In this document: positions 16,677-25,645 of the stretch, in pieces
Layout: the number at the start of each line of letters is the position of its first letter
Position numbering within the stretch: position 1 is the first letter of the stretch
From: Alphaproteobacteria bacterium
Lineage (GTDB): Bacteria; Pseudomonadota; Alphaproteobacteria; UBA6615
Length of the DNA: 64,000 bases
Reading direction: 5' to 3'
Assembly: GCA_039980135.1 (NCBI GenBank)
Contig: JBDXCV010000003.1
Coordinates: 496,001-560,000, forward strand
The notes under the pieces: generated by a model
Told to the model about the DNA's origin: nothing
The model's input: only the letters and a program-made list of their open reading frames with translations
Database searches by the model: none
Translations under genes and position numbers: made by a program

Positions 16677-18044
16677 CTAGAAGCGGAAGTAGATGAATGT
16701 CTGCGAGCGGTCGATGAACAAGAAGGTCGCGACGAGAAGCACACCGAGTCCGGCGCTATAGCTTGCCGTACGCAGCAACGAACGCGGGTCGGCATGAATG
16801 AGCCGTTCGAAACGCACCCCGAAGCAAACCAGCGCGGCGATGGCGACGACGAGCCACATCTCCAATGTCGTACCCAATCCGCCTGCGCCACCGAAGGCAT
16901 TCGCGATGCTCGAGCCGAAATGGGCGAGGTCGGTCCAGCTGAACAGGAACAGGAGCCAGCCGATCGAGACCAGGGTGAAATTGGCCGTTTGCTGCGCGCG
17001 CATCGGCAGCCGGTCCCACCAGCGCGCCGATAGGTGATATCCGATCACCAGGGCTGCGTGGTACAGGCCCCAGACGATGAAGGTCCAGCCGGCACCGTGC
17101 CACAGGCCGGCGATGGCGAACACGATGGCGATGTTGCGCAGATAGTGTCGATTGCCACCCAGCGGCAGGTAGAGATAGTCGCGAATCCAGTAGGACAGGG
17201 TGATGTGCCAGCGGCGCCAGAAGTCACGCGGGTTGGCGGCGCTGTAGGGGCGGTTGAAGTTTGCCGGAAAGTCGAAGCCGAAAATCTTGCCCAGCCCGAT
17301 GGCGACCATCGAGTAGCCGTAGAAGTCGAAGTAGATCTGGAAGCTGTAACCAAGAATCACATAGACCGCCGCGCTGCCCGACAATTCGCCGGGGCTCTCG
17401 ACGAGCGGTGCCAGCTGGGCATCCAGCGTATCGGCGATCAGCACCTTGGCGGCCAGGCCGAAACAGATGTATCCCGCCGCTTCGGCCAGCCTTGCATGGT
17501 TCGGTACATAGGCCTTCAGCGTGGCGAGCGACTTCTGGACCTGATCGAAGCGCAGAATCGGCCCGGCCACCAGCTGGGGGAAGAAGCTGATGTAGAGGGC
17601 GAAGTCCGGGAGCCGGGCGGGTTGTGCGATGCGCGCGGTGTAGCGGTCGACGGCGTAGGAGACGAGCTGGAAGGTGAAGAAGGAGATACCCGCCGGCAGG
17701 ACGATGTCCTGGAACAGCGAGAAAACCTCTTCGGACTGCGCGGAGGCCGGCAGGACCGAGCCGATCACGAAGTCCGCATACTTGTAGTAGAACAGCGCCG
17801 CGACCGGTCCCGCGATGGCCAGCGCGAGCTGCCAGGGCCGGTCGCGCAGTTCATCGCTGCGGGTCAGCAGGTAAACCCAGACGACGCCGCCCACGAGAAC
17901 CGCCAGATGGTCGACGCCGGACAGGCCGTAGAACAGCCACGACGCGCCGAGCAGCACGTAGACGCGCGCGCTCCGCGGCAGGGCGAAGAACAAGGCGACG
18001 ACCGCGGCCAGAAAGAAGACAAAGCGGAATTCGTTGAAGATCAT
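16677..18044 (-). CDS. MBOAT family membrane-bound O-acyltransferase (AlgI-like)
   Basis: The 455-residue polytopic membrane protein has the MBOAT hallmarks of the AlgI/DltB branch: FFPQLVAGPILRF, NRPYSAANPRDFWRRWHIT and LWHGAGW with the catalytic His near residue 315. About ten hydrophobic segments are visible. Such proteins pass acyl (usually acetyl) groups across the inner membrane to a periplasmic partner that esterifies a polysaccharide. The adjacent SGNH-like gene (18058-19068), 13 bp upstream, is the expected partner. This implies O-acetylation of the exported glycan. The acyl donor and site are inferred from the family. Confidence 0.93.
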   Translation of the reverse strand: MIFNEFRFVFFLAAVVALFFALPRSARVYVLLGASWLFYGLSGVDHLAVLVGGVVWVYLLTRSDELRDRPWQLALAIAGPVAALFYYKYADFVIGSVLPASAQSEEVFSLFQDIVLPAGISFFTFQLVSYAVDRYTARIAQPARLPDFALYISFFPQLVAGPILRFDQVQKSLATLKAYVPNHARLAEAAGYICFGLAAKVLIADTLDAQLAPLVESPGELSGSAAVYVILGYSFQIYFDFYGYSMVAIGLGKIFGFDFPANFNRPYSAANPRDFWRRWHITLSYWIRDYLYLPLGGNRHYLRNIAIVFAIAGLWHGAGWTFIVWGLYHAALVIGYHLSARWWDRLPMRAQQTANFTLVSIGWLLFLFSWTDLAHFGSSIANAFGGAGGLGTTLEMWLVVAIAALVCFGVRFERLIHADPRSLLRTASYSAGLGVLLVATFLFIDRSQTFIYFRF

Positions 18045-18057
18045 CTGGCGAGTGTCT

Positions 18058-19068
18058 TCAGCCGTTGCCCGGGAGATTGAGGAACGACTTCAGATAGTCC
18101 GCGAGGACCGGGGCCGGCGCGTGACAGCAATCGGGCCAGGCCTGCGCGCTGCCGCCGAGCGCGGGTGGTGCGAGGTGGCAGGTCAGCGTGAAACGGTCGC
18201 ACGCTTGCGAGACCTGTTGGCGAAGGGCGAGCGCGTCTCCGGCCGGCTGTCGGCCGTCGAGAGTGCCGGGCGCCAGCGGCGACTCGTAGATCGTGATCGC
18301 GATGCCGCTGCGCGCGAGCGCGTCGAGACGTGCAAAATCCTGATCGATCATCTGCGGCACACCCACCGCCATCACCTGTGGCGCGAGGCTGAAATCGCCG
18401 CCCGCCGCCTCAAAGGGCGCATTCCGGCTGCCGTCGGTGCGTGTGGCGCGGTCATTCGTCGAGGCCCGAATGACGTCGGGGTATCGCGCCGCCATCCGGT
18501 TGCGCAGGCGCGCGGCGTTGAACAGGTTCGTGAATCGATCCCACTCCAGAAGGAAGCGATCCGCCACCACCTTGGCCGAGAGGACTGGATTGCCGCTGCC
18601 GGACCAGGCGGATGCGACGTCGTTTGCCGCCAGGGTCCACCGCCGGAGCGGGGCCGGGTAGTCCGGCGGCGCGTAATATTGCAGCTCCAGATGGTCGAGG
18701 CTGATCACCGCGTGGCGGGGCGCCTTGCCGTCGCGCGACAGTTCCTCGAGGAGCGCGATGCTCTGGCGCATCGATCCGCCGGGCAGGGAGAAGTTGAAGA
18801 AGCCATCGGTCGGAAGGCCCAGATCCGTATGTGAGACCATCACCGAACGGCTGTTGCCGAACAGGCCCATGTCGAACGGGTCGTTCGCGCGAGCATGGGC
18901 ATGCTTGTAGGCGGCGAGGTCCTCGATCGGTAGCGTATCGAGCTGCGCGCGCAGTTGCGCGTTCTCCGGCACGAACGGATCGTTGCTGCTCGGACCCTGC
19001 AGATATGCCAGCAGCGCCAGCATCACAACGATGGCGGCAGTGAAGATGCGGAAGTCGAAATGCGTCAT
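18058..19068 (-). CDS. SGNH-like periplasmic acyltransferase partner of MBOAT
   Basis: The 336-residue protein has one N-terminal hydrophobic segment (about residues 7-24) that would anchor it to the inner membrane with the rest in the periplasm. MGLFGNSRSVM carries the nucleophilic Ser in a GNS block, and WPDCCHAP near the C-terminus gives the DxxH block, consistent with an SGNH fold like AlgJ/AlgX/DltD partners of MBOAT proteins. The ATG overlaps the upstream aminotransferase stop by 4 bp. I infer that it transfers the acyl group delivered by the MBOAT protein to a glycan. Overall similarity to named families is not obvious, so the assignment rests on motifs and position. Confidence 0.7.
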   Translation of the reverse strand: MTHFDFRIFTAAIVVMLALLAYLQGPSSNDPFVPENAQLRAQLDTLPIEDLAAYKHAHARANDPFDMGLFGNSRSVMVSHTDLGLPTDGFFNFSLPGGSMRQSIALLEELSRDGKAPRHAVISLDHLELQYYAPPDYPAPLRRWTLAANDVASAWSGSGNPVLSAKVVADRFLLEWDRFTNLFNAARLRNRMAARYPDVIRASTNDRATRTDGSRNAPFEAAGGDFSLAPQVMAVGVPQMIDQDFARLDALARSGIAITIYESPLAPGTLDGRQPAGDALALRQQVSQACDRFTLTCHLAPPALGGSAQAWPDCCHAPAPVLADYLKSFLNLPGNG

Positions 19069-20180
19069 GTCGCGGTCGAGAGGAAATTTCCAATCGCGGT
19101 GCCGACCCGCGCCGGCACGTCCGTGGGCAGTTCCGGATACATGGGCAGGGACAGAACGCGGGCCGCCGCCGCCGTGGTTTCGGGCAGTTCTCCGACGCAA
19201 CGTACATGCTGGGCATAGCCCGGATTCTCGTGCGCGGGCATCGGGTAGTGGATCGCGGTACCGATCCCCCGGTCCTTGAGGAAGCGCGCGATATCATCGC
19301 GCCGATCGCTTCGAATGACATACTGGTGCCAGGCGTGGCGGCATCCCTCCGCGGCCCGGGGTGTCTCCAGGTCGAGCCCGACGAGCGCCTCGTCATAGGC
19401 GTTTGCCAGCTTCTGGCGTCGCGCCAGGTCCGCCTCGAAACGGGCAAGTTTGATGGCCAGGATCGCGGCCTGAATTTCGTCCAGCCGGCTGTTGACGCCG
19501 CGTTCATGGGAAACGCGCGTCGCATCCCAGCCATACTGGCGCAATGCGCGCAGGCGGTCCGCCAATGCTGCGTCGTGGCAGGTGATCATCCCCCCATCGC
19601 CGATCGCGCCCATATTTTTGGTCGGGTAGAAGCTGAAGCAGCCTGCGACCCCGATGCCGCCCACGCGTTTGCCGCCATACTCGGCGCCATGGGCCTGTGC
19701 ACAATCTTCGATCACGACGAGCCCGTGGGCCGCCGCGACGGCGGCGATCTCGTCCATCGGTGCCGGATGACCATAAAGGTGCACGGGGATGATCGCCTTC
19801 GTACGATCGCTGATGGCGCCGGAGATCTGGTCGGCGCGCATATCGAAATTGCCCGGGTCGATATCCACCAGCACCGGGGTTGCCCCGCTCGCATCGATTG
19901 CCGCGATCGTGGCGAGCGCCGTATGAGACACGGTGATGACCTCGTCGCCGGGTCCGATGTCGAGGGCGCGCAACACTAGCGTGATGGCGTCCGTACCGCT
20001 CGCGACGCCGACGGCAAGTGCCGTGCCACAATAGTCCGCGAAGGCCGTTTCGAACGCCTCGACCTCGGGGCCAAGCACATATATTCCGCGGTCGAGAACC
20101 CGGCCGATAGCCGTCTCGATCTCCTCGCGATGGGCGAGATACTGCGCCTTGGGCAGGTTGGGCAGAAGAAAGTCGGACAT
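19065..20180 (-). CDS. DegT/DnrJ/EryC1 sugar aminotransferase (FdtB/QdtB-like)
   Basis: The 371-residue protein is a PLP-dependent sugar aminotransferase with VASGTDAITLVLRAL for phosphate binding, IEDCAQAHGA carrying the Asp that contacts the PLP nitrogen, and the Schiff-base lysine in FYPTKNMGAIGDGG. It resembles FdtB/QdtB/TylB, which aminate C3 of dTDP-3-keto-6-deoxyhexoses with glutamate as donor. The QdtA/FdtA-type cupin at 7517 would provide that substrate. It starts 8 bp after the ABC exporter stop, and its own stop overlaps the SGNH gene. The specificity for C3 rather than C4 is inferred from the cupin. Confidence 0.88.
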   Translation of the reverse strand: MSDFLLPNLPKAQYLAHREEIETAIGRVLDRGIYVLGPEVEAFETAFADYCGTALAVGVASGTDAITLVLRALDIGPGDEVITVSHTALATIAAIDASGATPVLVDIDPGNFDMRADQISGAISDRTKAIIPVHLYGHPAPMDEIAAVAAAHGLVVIEDCAQAHGAEYGGKRVGGIGVAGCFSFYPTKNMGAIGDGGMITCHDAALADRLRALRQYGWDATRVSHERGVNSRLDEIQAAILAIKLARFEADLARRQKLANAYDEALVGLDLETPRAAEGCRHAWHQYVIRSDRRDDIARFLKDRGIGTAIHYPMPAHENPGYAQHVRCVGELPETTAAAARVLSLPMYPELPTDVPARVGTAIGNFLSTAT

Positions 20181-20188
20181 GGATCGAA

Positions 20189-21955
20189 TTAGTGCGCCGC
20201 CGCGTTGCGTTCGGCGGCATCGTCGGCGCGTGTCACCGCGCCATGCTGGATGCGGTAGATCACGTCGGCCATCGTCAGAATCGCCGGCTGGTGTGAAATC
20301 GCGATGATCGTCACCTTCCCCTTGAGCGGCGCGAGCGAGGCGATCACCTCGCGTTCCGTCTGTGGATCGAGGGATGCGGTAGCCTCGTCGAGAATGAGCA
20401 AAGCGGGTTTCCGGACCAGCGCTCTGGCGATGGCCAGCCGTTGTCGCTGGCCGCCCGACAGACGGGTGCCGCGCTCACCAACGAGCGTGTCGAGTCCCTC
20501 GGGCTCGCTTAGAACGAATTCCCACAGGCCGGCGGCCCGGAGGGCCGCTTCCGCGTCGGTTTCGCTCAGCTTCGGATCACCGAGGGTGACGTTGGAGAGA
20601 ATCGAATCGTGGAACAGCACGCTGTCCTGGGGGACATAGCCGATGCGTCCGCGCCACCAGCGCAGATCGGTTTCCGTCAGAGGCGTGTCATCGATGGCGA
20701 TCTCGCCCGCGTCGGGTCGGATCAACCCGGTCACGAGATCGAGGATGGTCGTCTTGCCGGCACCGGACGGACCGATGATCGCCGTGCATTGTCCGACGGG
20801 AACATCGATATCGAGGTTCTGCAGGACGTTGGTCTCGTCGTAGCCGAACTGCACGCCGCGAAAGGTCAAAGCCCTGTCGAGGGCGGGTTTTTCGGTGCCG
20901 GCGAGCTGTTCGGCCGATTGGTGGGCATCGTCTATCGAATTGCGCAGGCGCCAGAACGTCGTCTGTGCGACGACCAGGGCTTGGTACGAACCCTGTAGAG
21001 TATTTACCCGCGTGATCATGCGTTGCAGGACAATCGCCATGAACAGTATTTGCGCGAATGGCAGGGCCAGGAATTCCAGCGCCACGAAGATACCGCCCGC
21101 GAGGATCAGCACGACCAGCGGCTCGGTCACGCCCTGGAACATCGCCACGCCGAAAACTTCGCGGCGATGGCTCATGTTGATCTCGTCGGACTCATGCTCG
21201 AGCAACGGCAGCAGACGGTTCTCCAGCGCCATGGCCTTGATCGGCTTGATCGATGACAGGCTGTCGGTGAACCGGTCGACGAGCGAGCGCATCAGCGCCG
21301 CGTTTCGGTCGCTCGCCGAATGGGCGATTCGGATCAATCCATGCAGAAAGACAAATGTTACGGCGCCGAAGGCCAGCCCGGCCAGCGTGACCTGCCAGGA
21401 TGTGAGCAGGGCCACAGAGGCGTAAATCAGCACCAGGAAGGCTTCCGTTACGAGCTTGATGCCTTTCTGATAGGACGACGAGGCGACCTTGGCTTCATGG
21501 CCGAGTGCGGTGGCGAGGATGCCGGTCGGCTGGGTCACGAAATATGACCAGCGCGCCCGCATCAGGCTGCGGATCAGTTCGAGGCGCAGATCGGTCATCA
21601 TGCGCGCCGAGGTGTATCCGACCTGGGTGGCGGCGAGCACGTTGAGGATCGCCTTGGAGGTGATGAAGACCACGATCAACGCGAGCAGAGAACCGATCGT
21701 GGGCGTTAATCCGACCGTGGCAAATGCCGATGTTACGGTGTCGATGATTTCGCCGCCGATTTCCGCCTGTTCACCCATGGCGACCGCCAGCAACGGGAGG
21801 AACATCACCACGCTGAAGCCCTCAAGCAGGCCGGCCAGAAGCACCAGAACCACGGCGAGAATATTCTTGGCCGGATAGGCCAGCGTCATGATCCGCAACA
21901 GGCCGACGGATTCGCGCCAGATGTTGGTGTCTATGTTTGCGGGGCGTTGTGCCAT
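20189..21955 (-). CDS. ABC-type half-transporter (glycan/lipid exporter, MsbA/PglK-like)
   Basis: The 588-residue protein joins an N-terminal type I exporter membrane domain (six hydrophobic helices within about residues 1-330) to an ATPase domain with Walker [10 protein letters not shown] (about 395-403), signature [15 protein letters not shown] (about 498) and Walker [13 protein letters not shown] (about 518). It should act as a homodimer in the inner membrane. In glycan loci such proteins flip lipid-linked oligosaccharides (PglK/WlaB) or lipid A. No Wzx/Wzy pair or Wzm/Wzt pair is present in the window, so this is the best candidate for moving the precursor across the membrane. Confidence 0.93.
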   Translation of the reverse strand: MAQRPANIDTNIWRESVGLLRIMTLAYPAKNILAVVLVLLAGLLEGFSVVMFLPLLAVAMGEQAEIGGEIIDTVTSAFATVGLTPTIGSLLALIVVFITSKAILNVLAATQVGYTSARMMTDLRLELIRSLMRARWSYFVTQPTGILATALGHEAKVASSSYQKGIKLVTEAFLVLIYASVALLTSWQVTLAGLAFGAVTFVFLHGLIRIAHSASDRNAALMRSLVDRFTDSLSSIKPIKAMALENRLLPLLEHESDEINMSHRREVFGVAMFQGVTEPLVVLILAGGIFVALEFLALPFAQILFMAIVLQRMITRVNTLQGSYQALVVAQTTFWRLRNSIDDAHQSAEQLAGTEKPALDRALTFRGVQFGYDETNVLQNLDIDVPVGQCTAIIGPSGAGKTTILDLVTGLIRPDAGEIAIDDTPLTETDLRWWRGRIGYVPQDSVLFHDSILSNVTLGDPKLSETDAEAALRAAGLWEFVLSEPEGLDTLVGERGTRLSGGQRQRLAIARALVRKPALLILDEATASLDPQTEREVIASLAPLKGKVTIIAISHQPAILTMADVIYRIQHGAVTRADDAAERNAAAH

Positions 21956-21970
21956 GTGGATCGGGTCCGG

Positions 21971-22897
21971 TTAATGCTGGCCGAGGACGAGTGTGCGGAG
22001 CGGGTCACCGCTATAGCGCGTCGGGTCGATATCGACGGAGGTCTTGTGGCTCATGGCGGCGTAGTAGCTGGCGAAGCCGAACATGAACAAAACCCGCTCG
22101 TCTTTCTCGGTGCGTGCGCCGTAGTGAAAGCAGCGTCCGGAATCGACAATGCTGCAGGTGCCCGCGGGTCCCGTCGCGTCGCGCGAATCCTCGGGCCGGC
22201 ACATGGTGTACATCTCATCGTCGGGGACGGAGCGGCGCCAGTCGCCCATTTGACGCGACACCCGGTCGGACACATCGGCCGGCAGGAAGGTGAAGGGACC
22301 GTTCTCGTCACCGATGTCGCTGACATTGATGAAGAACTTCAGCTCGCGCCAATCCATATTGTCGCGGTGGTAGAGCTGGCTGCCCTGCATGTAGTCGTTC
22401 TTCGGCGACCACCAGCCCTGCACGGTCTGCAGCACCGGTACCGCGCCGAAATACTCACACGCAATTTGTAAAATTCCGTCGGACATCACGAAGTCGAGCA
22501 CCTCGGGGTGGTCATCGAGGTCGCTCGGCAGGAACACCTTCTTCTGGAACGGGTCCCACCACTCGGCGGTGTCGCGGCGTTGGGCGAGCTTCTCGCGGAC
22601 GGCCGCGATGACGACTTCGGCGCCTGGCAGGGTCCCGGCCGCAAGCTTGCCATAGCCGGTCTTCGAATCGACGGCGTTGGCCAGTGCAGGATTGTGGGTG
22701 ACGGCGCGCATCGTCGACTTGCGCTTCATCCATGCGACGGGATTACGGATGAACTTGATGGTCCGCGAGATATAATAGGCGAGTTCGATGTTGAGCCCGA
22801 GCCGGTGAACATAGCCGCGTATCTGGCGCCCGTCGGCGGTGGCAAAGGAACGCATCACGCGCCCGGCGCGCTGGAAGTTTCGGGTGATGGCTGTCAT
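21971..22897 (-). CDS. Phytanoyl-CoA dioxygenase (PhyH)-like Fe(II)/2OG oxygenase
   Basis: The 308-residue protein has a likely HxD iron motif in LYHRDNMDWRELKFF and a distal His in VDSGRCFHYGARTEKDER, where the following Arg could bind 2-oxoglutarate. ENGPFTFLPADVS between them is typical of the PhyH family. It would hydroxylate or oxidise a small molecule or sugar intermediate in the cytoplasm. The first 60 residues are basic and unrelated to the fold. It lies between the transketolase gene (27 bp upstream) and the ABC exporter. PhyH-like enzymes occur in glycan and natural-product clusters; the substrate here is unknown. Confidence 0.8.
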   Translation of the reverse strand: MTAITRNFQRAGRVMRSFATADGRQIRGYVHRLGLNIELAYYISRTIKFIRNPVAWMKRKSTMRAVTHNPALANAVDSKTGYGKLAAGTLPGAEVVIAAVREKLAQRRDTAEWWDPFQKKVFLPSDLDDHPEVLDFVMSDGILQIACEYFGAVPVLQTVQGWWSPKNDYMQGSQLYHRDNMDWRELKFFINVSDIGDENGPFTFLPADVSDRVSRQMGDWRRSVPDDEMYTMCRPEDSRDATGPAGTCSIVDSGRCFHYGARTEKDERVLFMFGFASYYAAMSHKTSVDIDPTRYSGDPLRTLVLGQH

Positions 22898-22924
22898 GGC
22901 GAGATTCCGATCCGGTCCAGTTGA

Positions 22925-24829
22925 TCAGTTACGCAATTGTTGTTGGATGACGCCGGCCAGGCTTTCCCGGTCGAGACCGTGATGGCGCAGCGCCTCTTCG
23001 TTTGTGCCGCATACCGGCAGTTCATCAAGGCCGAACCGCGTGACCCGCGGCGTCTTCGAAAGCCCGAGTTCGGCGATGACAGAGGCGATCCGTTCGCCCT
23101 GGCCGCCGTCCCGGTAGTGATTGTCGATGGTGAAGACCCGCGCCAGCCCGTCGATTTCCGCCTCCAGCCAATCCGCGTCGATGAGGTTCAGCCAGGGCAT
23201 GTTGACGACCCGACAGTCGATACCGTCATTGGCGGCGAGGCTCTCGGCGGCGGCGTATGCCTCCGACAGCATCACCGGCCCGTAGGCGAAGATGGCGGCA
23301 TCGGCGCCGTCGCGGAGCCGTGTGCCCTGCCCGACCTGTAGCGCCGACGGCGCACCGGGCGTGTAGCTCAGCGCGACCGGGATCGAGGTCAGGCGCAGAT
23401 AGCAGGGGCCGTCGGCCTGATCGACCATCCAATCCAGCGCGGCGGCGGTCTCCGCAGCGCTCGATGGCTCGAACGCGGTCATGCCGGGCACGCAGGACAT
23501 CAACGCAATGTCGCGCACCGACTGATGGGAGTGGCCGGGCCCGGCCGGGAGAAGCCCGGCGAGGCTGCCGGCGTAGATGATCTTCGTGCGCTCGGAGGCG
23601 TTTGTGTAGACCTGCTCGTTCGCCCGCGGCGTGAGGAAGCAGGCGAAGGAATGCACGACGGGAAGCTTGCCGGACAGCGCCAGGCCGCCGGCCTGACCGA
23701 CCATATCCATCTCGGCGATACCGCATTCGATGTAGCGCTCGGGATAGGTGTCGCGGAACGGGATCAGCCCGCAATCGAGGACGAGATCCGCGTCGAGCGC
23801 GACGAGGTCGGGGTTGCGGCCCCCGGCGGCAACAATCGCATCCGCATAGGCCGGGATCAGCCGTTCGACCTTCGGTGCCGCACCGGCGGGCGGGCGCGCG
23901 AATATCTCCGCGTCGAGCGGCGCGGCGCCGGCACCGGCCAACTGTGCGTTGGCGCGTTCCGTGAGTTCGGCCGTGGCCCGGTCATAATCGTCCGCAGACG
24001 GCGCGCCGCTGTGATAGCCGTAGAGTTCTAGGTCGCCGAGATCGCCCGGTTCCATGAACGACACGCCGCGGCCCTTGATGGTGTCGGCGATGATCACGCT
24101 GGGGGCGGACACATCGCGCGCCGCGTCCAGTGCCTTCGCGAAGGCATCAAGATCATGCCCGTCGCAGCGTTGGACATGCCAGCCGAAGCTGGCGAAGCGG
24201 ACCTCCAGACCACCGAGGTCGCTGGTGTTCGAAACCCAGTGATCCGACTGGATCTTGTTGTGGTCGACGATCACGGTGATCGCGTCCATCCTGGCGTTGG
24301 CCGCGCCCTGCAGGGATTCCCAGATCTGGCCTTCCTGCAGTTCGCCGTCGCCGGTCATCACGTAGAAGCGGCGATCATCGCCGGTCAGCCGGTCGGCCCG
24401 CAGCATGCCCTTGGCCTTGGAGATGCCCATCCCCAGCGAGCCGGAGTTGGTTGCGATATGCGGGATGGAGACATCGGGATGCCCGGGCAGCCCACCCAGC
24501 CGCCGCAGCGTGTCGATCTTGTCGAAGGGCAGCAGGCCGAGCGAGATCAGGACGGTGTAAAGCGCGGGGACATCGTGGCCCTTGGATGAGAAGAACACAT
24601 CCAGCGGCGCGCCGTCGGTATCGCAGCGCATCTCGTTCAGATAGAGCCAGGAGACCATGTCGAGGCAGGAGAAACTCGATCCCACATGGCCCGAGCCGGC
24701 CCGGGCGATCATGTAGAGCGTGTTGATCCGGCACAGGGTCGCGAACAGCGTGGTCCGCTCGGCCGGCGCGTTGAGTGCTGCCAGCGCGCGATCGATCTCG
24801 GCCTTGGGTATCAGGTTCAAATCACGCAT
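22925..24829 (-). CDS. Transketolase, full-length single polypeptide
   Basis: The 634-residue protein carries all parts of a transketolase in one chain: GSGHVGSS (45-52), SSKGHD (81-86), the thiamin-diphosphate motif GDGELQEG (160-167) with VDHNKI, a central pyrimidine-binding domain with IECGIAEMDMVGQAGG holding the catalytic Glu, and a C-terminal domain. It moves a two-carbon ketol unit between sugar phosphates. Its place in the middle of a glycan operon, coupled within 9 bp to an SDR gene, suggests a dedicated role, perhaps making an unusual ketose or two-carbon-branched sugar, rather than the pentose phosphate pathway. That role is inference. Confidence 0.92.
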   Translation of the reverse strand: MRDLNLIPKAEIDRALAALNAPAERTTLFATLCRINTLYMIARAGSGHVGSSFSCLDMVSWLYLNEMRCDTDGAPLDVFFSSKGHDVPALYTVLISLGLLPFDKIDTLRRLGGLPGHPDVSIPHIATNSGSLGMGISKAKGMLRADRLTGDDRRFYVMTGDGELQEGQIWESLQGAANARMDAITVIVDHNKIQSDHWVSNTSDLGGLEVRFASFGWHVQRCDGHDLDAFAKALDAARDVSAPSVIIADTIKGRGVSFMEPGDLGDLELYGYHSGAPSADDYDRATAELTERANAQLAGAGAAPLDAEIFARPPAGAAPKVERLIPAYADAIVAAGGRNPDLVALDADLVLDCGLIPFRDTYPERYIECGIAEMDMVGQAGGLALSGKLPVVHSFACFLTPRANEQVYTNASERTKIIYAGSLAGLLPAGPGHSHQSVRDIALMSCVPGMTAFEPSSAAETAAALDWMVDQADGPCYLRLTSIPVALSYTPGAPSALQVGQGTRLRDGADAAIFAYGPVMLSEAYAAAESLAANDGIDCRVVNMPWLNLIDADWLEAEIDGLARVFTIDNHYRDGGQGERIASVIAELGLSKTPRVTRFGLDELPVCGTNEEALRHHGLDRESLAGVIQQQLRN

Positions 24830-24838
24830 CGGAAAAAC

Positions 24839-25645
24839 TCACCAGGCAGAAAAGCCGCCGTCGATCACGAGATCGGCGCCGGTCATGTAGCGGGATGCAT
24901 CGGACAGCAGGAACAGGATGGGTCCGGTGTAGTCGTCGGGTTCGGCCATTCGCCCGAGCGGCACCTTCGGCAGATAGCGCTCGAGGAATTCGGGGTCCTG
25001 TTCGTCGAAGACGCCGCCGAATGTCACGCTGTTGGTGCGCACACCCTGGCGCGCCCAATAGGTCGCGATGTAGCGGGTCAGATTGTAGAGCGAGGATTTG
25101 GAGGCGGAGTAGGCGACGGGTTTGAAGAAGGTCTCACCGCGCTGGCGCCGGTATTCATAGAGATTCTGGTCCGGGCTCAACGCGCCGTAGATCGACGCGA
25201 TATTGACGATGGAACCGCGCCCGGCTTTGGCCATGGCGCTGCCGACCACCTGGCAGCACAGAAACACGCCCTTGGCGTTGACCGACATCACCCGGTCCCA
25301 GGATTCTTCCGGGTACGTCTCGAAGGGACCATTCTCCTCGACAGGCGCATCGGGCGGTGAATCGAGTGCGGCGGCATTGACGATGCCGTGTGGCGTCTCC
25401 CAGCGCGCCTCGATATCGGCCAGCGCGGTCTCGATGGAGGCCCGGTCGGTCACGTCCACCTCAAGCTGGGACAGGTTGTCGTCATCGGCATTTGCGATCT
25501 CGCCGGTGTCGATCATTGTGCGATCGAAGATCGCGACGCGCGCGCCCGCATCGATGGCGGCGGTCACGAATGCGCGGCCGAGGTTTCCCGCGCCGCCGGT
25601 GATGACGATCGTGCGGCCGTCGAGAGAAAAGCTGTTTGTGCTCAT
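24839..25645 (-). CDS. Short-chain dehydrogenase (PtmA/FlmA-type)
   Basis: The 268-residue classical SDR has ITGGAGNLGRAFV (about residues 14-26), NIASIYG, and the YSASKSSL catalytic Tyr-Lys. Its tail, GRMAEPDDYTGPILFLLSDA and VIDGGFSAW, closely resembles the SDRs found in nonulosonic-acid/flagellin-modification loci (PtmA/FlmA). It includes the characteristic insertion SPDQNLYEYRR before the active-site Tyr. An ATG at 25645 overlaps the upstream stop by 4 bp. It should oxidise or reduce a sugar-derived hydroxyl with NAD(P). The exact substrate is unknown. Confidence 0.85.
   Translation of the reverse strand: MSTNSFSLDGRTIVITGGAGNLGRAFVTAAIDAGARVAIFDRTMIDTGEIANADDDNLSQLEVDVTDRASIETALADIEARWETPHGIVNAAALDSPPDAPVEENGPFETYPEESWDRVMSVNAKGVFLCCQVVGSAMAKAGRGSIVNIASIYGALSPDQNLYEYRRQRGETFFKPVAYSASKSSLYNLTRYIATYWARQGVRTNSVTFGGVFDEQDPEFLERYLPKVPLGRMAEPDDYTGPILFLLSDASRYMTGADLVIDGGFSAW

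Noticed and set aside
17034-18080. Plus-strand open frame of 348 codons opposite the MBOAT gene
   Set aside because: The composition is Gly/Glu/Arg/Asp-rich nonsense opposite a well-supported membrane protein.
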